A program made the translations under genes and the position numbers. Source: Bin80 sp965207565 (lineage in GTDB: Bacteria; Bacteroidota; Rhodothermia; Rhodothermales; Bin80). From it: DNA of 64,000 bases. The stretch is taken from the NCBI GenBank assembly GCA_965207565.1, contig CBDBMQ010000033.1, positions 391,484-455,483 of the forward strand, given 5' to 3'. Below the pieces are notes generated by a model. That model did no database searches. It was not told the origin of the DNA and worked only from the letters and a program-made list of their open reading frames with translations. The stretch's first letter is position 1, and each line of letters begins with the position of its first letter. Of the stretch, positions 43,801 through 53,203 are shown piece by piece.

Positions 43801-46800
43801 TGGACATCCTTGACGACGATGAGGCGGGAATGGTTGTAGACCCGCAGTCTGTGATCGTTGCAGAGGGGAAAACAGAGAGATTCAAAGTCAAACTTGGGAC
43901 GCAGCCCTCGGGCAACGTAACGGTCACCATCCCTACTCCTGTGGGAGACCTGACTCCTGTCCCATCAATGCTGCGGTTTACCGCCGACAATTGGAACATC
44001 TTTAAGACAGTAACTTTAATGGCGGCGGATGATGAGGATTTTACAAACGATACGCTGACGCTGACATTAACGGCAAAGAGCGGAGGCTACGACGATGTGA
44101 AAGCAACGATTACCGTGACGATCACTGATGACGATCATGCCCCGAGCACTTCTGTAATGGTAAGTTTATCTGCAAGCCCCAATCCAGTAGAGGAGGGAAG
44201 TTCGGTCACGATCACGGCAACGTTGTCGAAAACAGTGCCAGATGCGGTGACGATTGAGTTGACGGATACGCCCGGCGAGCCGCCGACGGAACCGGGTGAT
44301 TATAATCCCCTTGAGCGCATCACGATCCCCGGGGGAGCACTGGCCGGATCGGGAACCATTGTCATCCGGGATGATGATGTTTCCGAGGGAGAGGAGCGGT
44401 TCACGGTCGCCATTGATGCATTGCCGTCGGGGGTAGAGCGAGGCAACCCTTCCTCGGTAGAGATTGCAATTCAAGACAATGATCCGACGCCTCCGGTGGA
44501 AGTGACACTGTCCGCATCTCCAAATCCAGTGAACGAAGGCAAGTCGGTGACGATCACGGCAACGCTGACGGGCATGCTGGAAACCGATGTAGTGGTTCCA
44601 TTGGTGTATAATAATGAGACGAATCATCCACCGGAGTCTGGCGATTACACGCAGGTTTCGGGGATAGTGATTTTCCGTGGTAAGGCGCAGGGATCGGGAC
44701 AGATTCAGACATTCATGGATGCAGACATGGACGATGAGACCTTTAGCGTCGCATTGGGGGATCTGCCCTCGGCGCTACTGGTGCCTGGCAGAGAGCCTTC
44801 CCAGACCCTGACAATTCAGGATATTACGTCGTCGGCAGCGGTGACGGTGGATCTGTCGGCATCTCCAAATTCCGTGGATGAGGGGGGCTATGTTACGGTG
44901 ACGGCAACGTTGTCAGAGGCACTTGATACGAATGTGGAGATTCCATTGACACTGACGGATGGCACCGCGGATGATGAGGATTACCATGCATCACCTCCTG
45001 TTCAGGTAGAGATTGAAGCTGGAAAGACGAACGGGCCCTACCGAATCTCTACGATTCAGGATGCGGTCGCTGAGGAGGATGAGACCTTCACGGTGGCCCT
45101 CGGAACCCTGCCGTCTGGACTGGTAAAGGGGGATCAGCAATCGGTTGAGTTGACGATCACGGACGACGATAAGACAGGGATTGAGGTACCCCCGTCTGTG
45201 TCGCTCTTGGAAGGGGGAGAGACATCGTTCGATATCTCGCTGACCTCGGTGCCATTGGGCGATGTCGTGGTGACGATGAATTGGCCTGAGGGGACCGACC
45301 TAATCGTAAGCCCGATCACTCGAATCTTTACGCCAGAAAGCTGGGACGAAGGGCAGCAGGTGACCTTGCGTGCTGCAGACGACGCGGATATGATGTATGA
45401 TCAGGTAGAGGTCACCTTGACGGCAAGTGGGGGCGGCTACACCGGGATCTCAGAAACCGTATCGGTGACGATCACGGACGACGATACGCCGGGGATCGTG
45501 GCCCCGGCATCGGTAACCATGGCGGAGGGAAGCCAGAGGGCGCTGGCGATTGCACTTGCACAGATGCCATCTGGCCTGGTGACGGTGACTTTCGGTGGAC
45601 ATTCGGGGACCGATCTGGCATTGGACCAAAGCTCTCTTACATTTACGACCACGAACTGGAATGAGGTGCAGACGGTGATGGTGACGGCAGGGGAGGATGA
45701 TGATTTTGTGGACGATACAGAAACACTGATGCTAACGGCATCTGGAGGCGGCTACACCGGGGTGACGGTAGCGATCCCGGTGACGATTGAGGACAACGAT
45801 GTGGCGGGACTGCTGGTTGAGGACCAGGTGCAGCTGGAGGAAGGAGGGACATACCAACTCATGGTTCACCTATCCGCGCAGCCATTGCGCCCCGTGACCA
45901 TGACCTTCACCGGGCACGCGGGAACAGATTTGACATTGGATAAACCCTCGCTCACGTTTACGGCCGCGGACTGGAACACATCCAAGGCCGTGACCTTGAC
46001 GGCAGCGGAGGACGACGAGGATTATGCAGACGAAACGGTCGACTTAAAGGTTACAGCATCGGGCGGGGGCTATGACGGGGTGACGGCAGACATCACGGTG
46101 ACGATCATGGACAACGATGAACGGCCGGGGCCGCTTACGATCACCCTCTACGATGAACAGGTATTGGAACATGTAGAGGCGATCCAACTGCCCATCGAAC
46201 TCAGTCGTCCTGTGGATCAGGTGGTAATGGTGCAATATACAAGCACGGCAGGCACGGCAGAGGCGGGCCTGGACTATATGACCTCGCGGGGGATTGTAAT
46301 CTTTGATCCGGGTGCAACCCGGGGCGTGATTGAGATTGAGGTGATCGATGATGAACTCCCGGAAGAGCATGAGACGTTTATGGTGACCCTGTCAAAGCCT
46401 CGCAATGCCATCATTGCACGTGAGACGGGGACAGGCACGATCCTGGATGATGATGGTGCGAGCGCGATCCTTCGGGTGGAGGATGCGCTGGTACTGGAAG
46501 AAGAGGGCATGGTCCGGTTCCGGGTCTTACTGTCGCATCCGCAGCGTCGGATGATCTCGGCAGCGTACCGGACGCGCGATGGGACCGCCAAGGCAGGCGA
46601 AGATTATGAAGCCTCCTCGGGGGTGGTCACGCTGGCACCGGGAACGGTGGAAGCGATGATTGCGGTGCCGCTCTTGAAGGACGGGCTGGATTGGCGAGAA
46701 GAGACGTTCACGGTGCATCTGGTGTCATCGAAGCATGCAGAGATTGCGAAGGCTGTGGGGGTGGCGACGATCCAGGAGTCTTCTGCGGTCAGTGAAAAGG

Positions 46801-48044
46801 TTTTCGAGGCATATGCGGCGCGATTTGTACGGACATCGTCGGTGCAGGTGGTGGAGGCATTGGGAGAACGGTTCCGCTCCAGGGCGGATGGTGCAGCCTG
46901 CGGGGCAGCGGACCGTGCGGAGATGGCCCGGCTCTGGTACTCGGCCTCCTCATGGGATCCATCTCTGGGCGAGCTCTTGGCAGGTTGCCGCATGTCTGCG
47001 ACCTCGTACAGTGGGTCGTTCAGCGTCTGGGGACGGGGAGCATTCCGCCAGTTCAATGGACGGGATGACGATGCGTTGACGCTCCGTGGCGAAGTGACCA
47101 CGGGAATGCTGGGGGCGGACTACCGCTGGCGGGGAGGTTGGCTGGCGGGACTACTTCTGGCCCACAGTCAGGGAGAGGGATCGTTTGAGGTGGTGCAGCA
47201 GTCGGGAGAGATCACCGCAGGGTTGACGGGCGTCTATCCGTATGTATCGTATGCGCGTGCAGGCTGGGATGTATGGTTGAGTGCAGGCGCGGGTCGCGGG
47301 CAGGCGGAGGTGCTGGAGTTGAAAGGGGATCTGGTGTCCAGGTTTGGAGCGATGGGGGTTCGAGGGAAATTGATGTCAAGTGGCACGATCGGACTGAACT
47401 ACCATGGAGATGTCCTGGTGACGGATGCAGAGATAAAGGAGCATGAGGTGACGGCAGAGGTGTACCGGGTCCGGGCAGGTGTGGAGGCGAATGTAAAGAT
47501 CAGCGATGGACTTCGTCCATTTGTGGAGGCGAATGTGCGGAGCGATGGTGGGAGTGCAGAGACGGGCGTGGGGTTGGAGTTTGGCGGGGGGATCCGGGTT
47601 GCCTATCCGGCGTGGCACCTGCAGGCGGATCTGCGGACACAGGGGCTGGTGATGCACACAGCGGACGGGTTCACCGAGTGGGGGATCTCGGGGTCCGTGC
47701 AGGTGGGCAGTCGATCAGAGGGATTGATGATGCGTGTGCGACCATCGTGGGGGCGGGGTCAGGGGATGTCGATGTACGGCCAGCAAACGATCCTGGATGC
47801 GGTACCGATCGGGGCAGACGCGCAGCGGACCGAGTTGGAGTTGGGATACGGCATTCCGTGGAAAGATGGCACCGCTCGGTCCGTCATGGGGGTGACTCAG
47901 CTGTCACAGGGCGTGATGTACCGGTTGGGTGGAGAGCTTCATCCAACGGAATGGTTGACGTTCTCAATCTTTGGTCTGGCACACGGCCGTGCAACTGCGC
48001 TGGGAAACCTCGGAGTGAATGTGCGGGGATCGCTCCGGTATTAG
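40845..48044 (+). CDS. Giant Calx-beta repeat surface protein with C-terminal beta-barrel
   Basis: A 2399-residue predicted exported protein. A signal peptide (MACAKHAV, hydrophobic core, ALGQ) is followed by about 100 less ordered residues. About 17 Calx-beta-like modules of about 109 residues then span bases 41235-46779. Most modules open with an EGxxxxFxVxL strand, contain LTFTxSxWN and HDxDFxxxxE(x)LTLTA, and close with DDD or DND, typical of calcium-binding turns. From about residue 2050 the protein becomes rich in alternating strands and Tyr/Trp (WGRGAFRQFNG) and ends in RGSLRY, as expected for an autotransporter-like outer-membrane barrel. No T9SS sorting domain is present, unlike the neighbours. 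Probable role is a cell-surface adhesin with a barrel anchor, inferred. Confidence 0.85.
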   Translation: MACAKHAVILTAFGISFLPAVALGQEQTPKIQIHTGVDPQALFNSSLEALGESEQEVVGYHVMLSDEQSEANPLFEATGMNGGELLRRRSPLAFLQDSSTGASDLSADAGGFVGGRLRALQQTLEGAHKSLTVLEGNSKKIRINLDRKPSGEVTGTITGHENTDLDVNPTQLTFTPSNWNVKQEVTVDVKQDSDDANEAVKLTFTLSGNSTNSTNQEIYISILDDERPWELVPQTVLEGSLKMLRVPLLMALAPPSGEVTFTITGHENTNLTLNKTTLIFPVVSGPQFKSLILGSTPNTDQVDEHVMLTFTASGGGYTGLKYTVDVTIIDRPPWEILIPEGGTARYSPSLGGQSPPSVDPIAIYTGHENTDLTVNPKQFTFKVDTMLPCNVSGVASFCSDSVPATLTASEDSDDVDDQVLLLLTLTGPPLLEGLYMGASRLIYVRIEDNDDPGLIVKPSSLQISEGGSGQFTVKLSEAPLGDLGSNDVTVTIPYRTENLTVDKTRLTFTTSNWNTEQIVTLTAGHDSDFEDHTGILWMTASGGGYDHERGSVAWEIIDDDTPGLRIWGTVNVPEGRTDQISVDLTARPPSNVKVEITGYAGTDLDTLVSTPRKLTFTPSNWDQRQTVTFGAKHDADHVNDTEILTLTATGGFTDTKIVTGSIRDDDVPTLVVTSTSVEVNEGASETFKVRLNGRPHNNAEVSISGYADTDLDTTVSAPRKLTFMPSDWNQTQTVTLGAKHDTDFVNDAAMLTLKLRTRTLIGSFVDSETVNVTIKDDDSPGLVVTPTLVEVDEGESATFTVKLNVLPANDVTVAISVDQGIDGKLDLDPIASTTLTFNSSDWNEEQTVTLTAQHDADFVNNEEILTLTATGDLSDTKTVNVIIIDDDSPGLVVTPTLIEVDEGESATFTVELEGAPSSDVEVDIFGYADTDLDTTASAPRKLTFTTSDWDQAQTVTLRAKHDADFVDDAAILTLTATNTDTKTVNVDILDDDEAGMVVDPQSVIVAEGKTERFKVKLGTQPSGNVTVTIPTPVGDLTPVPSMLRFTADNWNIFKTVTLMAADDEDFTNDTLTLTLTAKSGGYDDVKATITVTITDDDHAPSTSVMVSLSASPNPVEEGSSVTITATLSKTVPDAVTIELTDTPGEPPTEPGDYNPLERITIPGGALAGSGTIVIRDDDVSEGEERFTVAIDALPSGVERGNPSSVEIAIQDNDPTPPVEVTLSASPNPVNEGKSVTITATLTGMLETDVVVPLVYNNETNHPPESGDYTQVSGIVIFRGKAQGSGQIQTFMDADMDDETFSVALGDLPSALLVPGREPSQTLTIQDITSSAAVTVDLSASPNSVDEGGYVTVTATLSEALDTNVEIPLTLTDGTADDEDYHASPPVQVEIEAGKTNGPYRISTIQDAVAEEDETFTVALGTLPSGLVKGDQQSVELTITDDDKTGIEVPPSVSLLEGGETSFDISLTSVPLGDVVVTMNWPEGTDLIVSPITRIFTPESWDEGQQVTLRAADDADMMYDQVEVTLTASGGGYTGISETVSVTITDDDTPGIVAPASVTMAEGSQRALAIALAQMPSGLVTVTFGGHSGTDLALDQSSLTFTTTNWNEVQTVMVTAGEDDDFVDDTETLMLTASGGGYTGVTVAIPVTIEDNDVAGLLVEDQVQLEEGGTYQLMVHLSAQPLRPVTMTFTGHAGTDLTLDKPSLTFTAADWNTSKAVTLTAAEDDEDYADETVDLKVTASGGGYDGVTADITVTIMDNDERPGPLTITLYDEQVLEHVEAIQLPIELSRPVDQVVMVQYTSTAGTAEAGLDYMTSRGIVIFDPGATRGVIEIEVIDDELPEEHETFMVTLSKPRNAIIARETGTGTILDDDGASAILRVEDALVLEEEGMVRFRVLLSHPQRRMISAAYRTRDGTAKAGEDYEASSGVVTLAPGTVEAMIAVPLLKDGLDWREETFTVHLVSSKHAEIAKAVGVATIQESSAVSEKVFEAYAARFVRTSSVQVVEALGERFRSRADGAACGAADRAEMARLWYSASSWDPSLGELLAGCRMSATSYSGSFSVWGRGAFRQFNGRDDDALTLRGEVTTGMLGADYRWRGGWLAGLLLAHSQGEGSFEVVQQSGEITAGLTGVYPYVSYARAGWDVWLSAGAGRGQAEVLELKGDLVSRFGAMGVRGKLMSSGTIGLNYHGDVLVTDAEIKEHEVTAEVYRVRAGVEANVKISDGLRPFVEANVRSDGGSAETGVGLEFGGGIRVAYPAWHLQADLRTQGLVMHTADGFTEWGISGSVQVGSRSEGLMMRVRPSWGRGQGMSMYGQQTILDAVPIGADAQRTELELGYGIPWKDGTARSVMGVTQLSQGVMYRLGGELHPTEWLTFSIFGLAHGRATALGNLGVNVRGSLRY
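43174..43247 (+). repeat. 74-base near-identical repeat, copy 1
   Basis: This stretch recurs 327 bases downstream (43501-43574) with a single difference (a G in copy 1 where copy 2 has A). It encodes the same module opening in Calx-beta modules 7 and 8 (DDDSPGLVVTPTL). The near-identity indicates a recent duplication of one whole module or gene conversion between the two. Confidence 0.85.
43501..43574 (+). repeat. 74-base near-identical repeat, copy 2
   Basis: Second copy of the repeat at 43174-43247, one module (109 codons) downstream. See that entry. Confidence 0.85.
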
Positions 48045-48326
48045 TCTTCATGAAAACCGGTGCGTAGACCACATGGATGTCAGCCAACTGCGCCGCGTCA
48101 TCTTGCTTGATCTCCGATACCTCCCACGGAGATTGGATCCCTAATATCAATTGATATCTTGAAATCGTACACTCATTGTGGATAAAAAATTTATTTGAAC
48201 CCCATAAACTGATCCAAAATAAAAAAAAATCCATCCTAAACCGATCCAGTTTCATTCGTCCTCATCCTGAATCTGAGGACTTACCCGCACAATTAATGGA
48301 AGGCCCGAATATTTTTATACATGATG

Positions 48327-49283
48327 TTATGGCTGGTCAAGAGTAAAACTCAAACGGGGCGCAACGTAAGTTCTACCTTGCATATCGCCCAGCAACCCAA
48401 GACTCACCTGTACACGGCGGTTGTGCAAACGGGCGAATATAGCTGCATCCACCGCAGAAAGTACATGATTCACAATCAGTAATGTGGTAATTCGAGAGGC
48501 GCGTCGCAGATATGTATTTGCATCCGCATGACTGTCTGCGTACCCATAAAACCTTGAGGATACGTGCGCCTTGGTATCTCCCGATTCACCCGTTTCCGGT
48601 TCAATGGAGGGAATGAACTCTCCATTCTCATTAATCCAAGTTACCTGACCATCCCGCATGAGGGCAACATAATCATCCCATCCTGGAGCATACTGGAAAT
48701 ACTTACCGATCAATTCATAATACTGTTGCTCGCCAAAAAACGGTAATACATGCGAAAACGCGGCTCCCGTATTCCCACTATACACGACGCCCTCTACTCG
48801 TCGAATTTCCTGGATTAGGGAACGGATCGCCAACTGTTCCGATTGAGACCATGTATCTGGATTTGTAAGGTTAATACTTGAGAATAGTGGGGAAATATCT
48901 ATTGGTGCAGCGGTAACTGGCTGCCCACCTGGCAAGCGATTCAAATATTGCATATAATCATTCAACCAGGATGCATATCGGATCGGGCTCCAGTGAGCAT
49001 GCGCTTCCATTTGATAGGCGTTTCTACCATCTGTGCCTTTCTGATGCCAGGATCTGTATAACAGAAGTACTGTAGCTTCTCCGGCAATGGCAACGGCTGC
49101 CTTGATCCAGCTACGGTTATAGGCTTGACCTGCACCGGGAACGATCGCAGACATGCCAAATGCGAGAGGGACACTTTTTCGGGAACTTGAAAACAATGTC
49201 TCCAGACTATCGGATGTCGGCTGTGCCTGCACATTAATATTGACTAAACCGCCAAATACAAGCACAAATAGAATATATCGCAT
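48327..49283 (-). CDS. DUF5683-like exported protein
   Basis: A 318-residue protein with a signal peptide starting at MRYILFVLV. After it comes the SAIVPGAGQAYNRSWIKAA motif typical of DUF5683 proteins in Bacteroidota, with a hydrophobic stretch (IAGEATVLLLYRS) and a later TLLIVNHVLSAVDAA helix. Function unknown; likely membrane- or envelope-associated. An in-frame start at 49355 would extend it into the upstream gene and is not favoured. It begins 4 bases after the thioredoxin gene stop. Confidence 0.7.
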   Translation of the reverse strand: MRYILFVLVFGGLVNINVQAQPTSDSLETLFSSSRKSVPLAFGMSAIVPGAGQAYNRSWIKAAVAIAGEATVLLLYRSWHQKGTDGRNAYQMEAHAHWSPIRYASWLNDYMQYLNRLPGGQPVTAAPIDISPLFSSINLTNPDTWSQSEQLAIRSLIQEIRRVEGVVYSGNTGAAFSHVLPFFGEQQYYELIGKYFQYAPGWDDYVALMRDGQVTWINENGEFIPSIEPETGESGDTKAHVSSRFYGYADSHADANTYLRRASRITTLLIVNHVLSAVDAAIFARLHNRRVQVSLGLLGDMQGRTYVAPRLSFTLDQP

Positions 49284-49287
49284 GGCG

Positions 49288-49926
49288 TTATGACTCAAGA
49301 TCGGCCAGCCACGGAGTAACCAAACTTTCGAAATATGCAAAATTGCCCGCACCACGAATGCGATCCCGAATCATCCCTGTACCATCAATCACATACGAAA
49401 CCGGACGCCCAAACGCAAGCTCATTTTGGAACGATTCCGCTAAATCTTCCAGCTTCACATAGCCTGACACGGTCTCCTCTGGTAACAGATCTGTGTACAA
49501 TTGGAGTTCTTCCAGGGCTTCATCTGATATGGTTAAAATCAGCAGCCCCCTGTCACGATAAGCAACCTGAAGTGCATCAAGTTCGGGTAATTCGGTGATG
49601 CAGGGCTGACACCAGGTTGCCCAGAAATTCAATAGAATCACATGCCCACTGTAGTCAGCAATGTTTTTTCTTTCCTGGTTGGAGACCAACTGAAATTCGA
49701 AGGGTTCGACATAGGTGGATGGAAGTTCGGTGCTGGGATGTTCTTGATGTGTCCAGACAAGCGCGATGATCAGGCCCGATATGCACACAAGCAAGACGCA
49801 CAGGATCGTGACCATCCACTGCAACGCCCCTTGAGGGATCGGGTACGGGTTTTTACGTAGGACAAAATAAATTATCCCAACACCAACCACAATAAACAGA
49901 AGAGGAAAAACAAGTATGAGCGTCAT
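49288..49926 (-). CDS. TlpA-like membrane-tethered thioredoxin
   Basis: A 212-residue protein with two hydrophobic segments in the first 60 residues (one near the start, one around LCVLLVCISGLIIALV). A TlpA/ResA-type domain with an active site FWATWCQPC follows, and the later GRPVSYVID strand. The disulfide chemistry is probably reductive, in the periplasm, helping cysteine proteins or cytochromes. It is co-directional with the T9SS cluster but its partner is not evident. Confidence 0.85.
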   Translation of the reverse strand: MTLILVFPLLFIVVGVGIIYFVLRKNPYPIPQGALQWMVTILCVLLVCISGLIIALVWTHQEHPSTELPSTYVEPFEFQLVSNQERKNIADYSGHVILLNFWATWCQPCITELPELDALQVAYRDRGLLILTISDEALEELQLYTDLLPEETVSGYVKLEDLAESFQNELAFGRPVSYVIDGTGMIRDRIRGAGNFAYFESLVTPWLADLES

Positions 49927-49942
49927 ATGATCTTACCCAGCT

Positions 49943-52900
49943 TCAAAAATCAAACCCAAATAGAACCCCAAAGTGCCATTGAACCTGCTTTCCGTAACTC
50001 ACGCTTGGCTGTGAGGTGATGAATGCATCATCCAACTGAACCTCGAATGAATCCGCTCCGTACGTTGCACTCACAAACAGGGCCGTAGGCAGGAGATAGT
50101 AACTTCCCATCATCAAGCGAAGTTCGGCACCAATATCCTTACGAAGTGCGGGGCTTTCTGGTTGAACCCGTGCCCCATCCGCATAGAGCCGCAGGAATGC
50201 TTTATCCAAATAAATCGGCCCAATTTGGCGCTTGATATCTGATAGAAGCGGCAAGAGCCACGATGCTTGCAACCACAGAGTCTCCGTGCCCCCTAATCCG
50301 TAAAAGGGATAGCCCCGGGCCCCTGACAACCCTCCCACATATTCAAAATAAAAAGAATCTGCCCGCCTGCCAAACAACGTTGACGCACGCATTTTCATAC
50401 TTAGTCCATGTGAGGTGCCATGAATTTGTCCAGGTAAGCGAATGCCACCTTCCATGTCCACTCTCAGGCGATGAAGAATACTGGTATTGTACACGGGAAC
50501 CAACTGACCATCCCGGATATCGAATTGATCCAGGAGACGGCCGGTTTCCCTGTGATAGGATGCACTCATGCGGATACCGGTTCGCATGATATCGGATTCA
50601 CGATGTGCGCGCTGCAACTCGAAATACACATTTGCCATGTAGCTGCGCCCAATATAATAGCGCGACGAATGACTGGGGATCCAGTCCGCCAATTCTTTCG
50701 AATAAAACCGATTGGTGGTCACACGATAAGGACTGTAGCGGTATCCCACTTCCAGCAAGATGCTCCGATGGACCTTGCTTCGCAGGTAGATGTTGCCTTC
50801 CCACAGACCATAGGTCAAGTCTGCATGGGTGGTTTCCTGCAGGCATGCAGTGCAGGGATGCTCCTCAATGGACAACCCGTTCTCCACGCTGCGCTGAATA
50901 TTATAAAGCTGAATAGATACCTGAGGAGACCATCGTTTCGGGATGAGCCGGAACCCTCTGGCATAATCAAACTGAAGGAATGCATCCCGTTCCAGTGCTA
51001 ATAAGTTGGCGGGTGCAAAAAACTGACCACCTCCATGGGATCCCGGGCCAATCAACAACCCGCCAAATAGACTCATACCCTCCAGAATTTCCCTGGAAGA
51101 GAGATAGGTGCCAAACTTAAGATTCCGCCAGAAGGTCTCCGCCCTGCCCCGAATGCGCCCCTCCAACTGACGCTCTACATATTGGTCCAACCGGATGACC
51201 GGCGAAATCGTGAAATCTGTGAACGCAGCCCCGTACGATGAAACGTGCAATGAATCGGCTCCCAGATAGGTGTCCTCGGTCATTACGCCGACAAGCTCAT
51301 GCCTCGCCAGTGCCCTTACATCTGCGTCGTTTGCCGGATCATGAGGCAGGACAATCTTTGTGATAAATTCCGGGGATGTGTAGGAGATTGTAGTGTCTGG
51401 AGCAGTCGGATCTTCCACCAGAGCGATTTTGTATCCATCCCACTCGTATGTGGCATAGGCAAGTGTGCCATCTGGCCCCATATCCGGCATAAATGCACCA
51501 CCGATCACTTGGGTCAGCTGCTCAGACGTATCTCCATCCATCCGATAGATATTATAGATCCCACTCGCGTCTGAGGCATAGTACAGAATCCCATTGGCTA
51601 TCGTGGGTGAGCGTTCATCTGCAATGGTTTGTACGACGGGGACAGGATCGGAACCGTCCACCTTAATACGCCACAGGTCATTGCCATGCTTTCCTGGATC
51701 AAGTCTCGCAAAGTAGATCCAGTCGCCATCCCACATCGGGCCAGTTACTTGCGTACCATTGGCAAATTGTGTAATCGGCATGGTCTCGCCCGTGTCAACA
51801 TCAAGAAGCCATACATTGCTCGTTCCATCATTGGAGGCGACATAAGCAATCCTAGTTCCAGTAGAGTCCCAGGCGGGCTGCGATGCCCGTGCATCGTGTG
51901 TGAGTTGCGTGGATGTTTCTGTGTCCAGTTCAATCACATGAAGGTCTGTATAAAGAAAACCCTCCGGGGTGGTTCGCTGCCTTGCATAAGCAAGTGCATT
52001 TCCATCCGGCCTCCATGCCGCTGCGCCGGTGACTCCGGATTTGACCCGATGCCCGAGAGAGCAGATATAATCACCGGCCATGCTCCCCAGGTCATGGGCA
52101 ACAGTTGAACCCGCACTTAAATCCCGTACATACAGGGTTACCCGACTAAAGTGTTCGCCCTTATTGGAAATGTATGCAAGCTTGGAGCCATCTGGAGAAA
52201 ACCGCGGAAAGTAATTTGCAAATCCATCTGGTTCAATGATTGTCCCCTCTACGAGAGACGCTTCAATCGGCGTAATTGCTTCACGATATGCCTGCCCCAG
52301 CTCCTGAAGCCACTGATCATAAACTTCTTTCCCCCTTACCCCTGTTGCCAACTCAATCGCCTCCTCTACGCGCCAGATACCCCATCGGCGCAAGTTATTA
52401 GTGATTTCAGACAGGACCTCATTCCCGTATTTGTTCGTCAGGTAGAGGGTAAAGGCAAAGCCATAGTTATAGACACCTTCACGCATGAGACTGCTTTTGG
52501 AATAAAAACTGCCTAGTTCACTCAGTCTGAGTGTTTTATCCTCCAGAACCCGGGTTCGCAGCAACATATCCCTATGCGAATCCCACTGATCATAGTGCAC
52601 GTGATCATGCTGATACTGCGCGGTCCCTTCCGCCAGCCATGCTGGATTACTTAGACCGACAACGGGATAGCTTACCAGTACATTGGGGTAGCCATACAAT
52701 ACATCCGGGCGACGCACATTCTCGTAATCCAGGACCTGGAGATAACCAAATGGCATTGCTCGGGGCAGTTTCATTGCTGACTGGACTTGTACAATATGCG
52801 TGAACTCGTGCGTGATCACATTGCGCATCCAGTCATGCGCCCCGCGCAATGATGAGTTGAGTGCCGGTGCCCAAATTTCGATTTTATTGTCAAAAAAGAA

Positions 52901-53203
52901 CGCCGCTCCGTTCGAATAATCCTCATAGTCTTTGAGGATGATGTGCACTTTGTCATCCGGCTCATACCCGTACATCTTTGTGATTGGCCCATAGACTTCC
53001 TCCGCCACGCGTGCAGCAACCTGCGCCGACCGACTTGATCCCCTACCTTCTTCATCTAAGTGAAACAGTACCACAAAATGCTCGGTCTCAATCTGGTACC
53101 AGTCAAGAGTTGGCCGGCTAAAATCCACAAGGGATGGAGAAACCTGTGCTTGCACCTGTGCAAGGAATCCCAGCGCTACCATTATGACGGTACACCACTT
53201 CAT
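49943..53203 (-). CDS. HExxH peptidase fused to TolB-like propeller and outer-membrane barrel
   Basis: A 1086-residue protein. After the signal peptide comes a gluzincin-type peptidase domain (peptidase MA-like): HEFTHIVQ (52797-52820, about residue 130) with the third ligand in NPAWLAEGTAQY. Residues of about 330-640 form TolB/WD40-like blades (FSPDGSKLAYISN, AWDSTGTRIAYVAS). The C-terminal 400 residues are amphipathic strands with Tyr-rich ends, like an outer-membrane barrel ending in FGFDF. A cell-surface zinc protease anchored by its own barrel is the likely arrangement; substrate unknown. The start overlaps the next gene's stop (ATGA at 53200-53203). Confidence 0.8.
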   Translation of the reverse strand: MKWCTVIMVALGFLAQVQAQVSPSLVDFSRPTLDWYQIETEHFVVLFHLDEEGRGSSRSAQVAARVAEEVYGPITKMYGYEPDDKVHIILKDYEDYSNGAAFFFDNKIEIWAPALNSSLRGAHDWMRNVITHEFTHIVQVQSAMKLPRAMPFGYLQVLDYENVRRPDVLYGYPNVLVSYPVVGLSNPAWLAEGTAQYQHDHVHYDQWDSHRDMLLRTRVLEDKTLRLSELGSFYSKSSLMREGVYNYGFAFTLYLTNKYGNEVLSEITNNLRRWGIWRVEEAIELATGVRGKEVYDQWLQELGQAYREAITPIEASLVEGTIIEPDGFANYFPRFSPDGSKLAYISNKGEHFSRVTLYVRDLSAGSTVAHDLGSMAGDYICSLGHRVKSGVTGAAAWRPDGNALAYARQRTTPEGFLYTDLHVIELDTETSTQLTHDARASQPAWDSTGTRIAYVASNDGTSNVWLLDVDTGETMPITQFANGTQVTGPMWDGDWIYFARLDPGKHGNDLWRIKVDGSDPVPVVQTIADERSPTIANGILYYASDASGIYNIYRMDGDTSEQLTQVIGGAFMPDMGPDGTLAYATYEWDGYKIALVEDPTAPDTTISYTSPEFITKIVLPHDPANDADVRALARHELVGVMTEDTYLGADSLHVSSYGAAFTDFTISPVIRLDQYVERQLEGRIRGRAETFWRNLKFGTYLSSREILEGMSLFGGLLIGPGSHGGGQFFAPANLLALERDAFLQFDYARGFRLIPKRWSPQVSIQLYNIQRSVENGLSIEEHPCTACLQETTHADLTYGLWEGNIYLRSKVHRSILLEVGYRYSPYRVTTNRFYSKELADWIPSHSSRYYIGRSYMANVYFELQRAHRESDIMRTGIRMSASYHRETGRLLDQFDIRDGQLVPVYNTSILHRLRVDMEGGIRLPGQIHGTSHGLSMKMRASTLFGRRADSFYFEYVGGLSGARGYPFYGLGGTETLWLQASWLLPLLSDIKRQIGPIYLDKAFLRLYADGARVQPESPALRKDIGAELRLMMGSYYLLPTALFVSATYGADSFEVQLDDAFITSQPSVSYGKQVQWHFGVLFGFDF

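Larger units (their letters stand above)
41235..46779 (+). repeat. Tandem array of about 17 Calx-beta-like coding modules
   Basis: The modules average about 326 bases. Modules 4-9 and 13-15 share the strongest consensus (LTFTxSDWNxxQTVTL then HDADF). Modules 10-12 carry the variant SASPNPVxEGxSVTITATL. Modules 16-17 match the classical Calx-beta form (GTAxAGxDY). The mixed subtypes suggest growth by several rounds of duplication. Confidence 0.85.

Noticed and set aside
41235..46779. Repeats as a CRISPR array
   Set aside because: The repeats are long coding modules in one open frame and lack short identical repeats with unique spacers.
47612..48067. 151-codon plus-strand frame over the end of the giant gene
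   Set aside because: It is a GC-rich shadow frame of the barrel-coding sequence, with no independent signals.
48144..48157. Perfect palindrome ATATCAATTGATAT as an operator
   Set aside because: It lies at the convergent 3' ends of two genes, in an AT-rich stretch, so a regulatory role is not supported.
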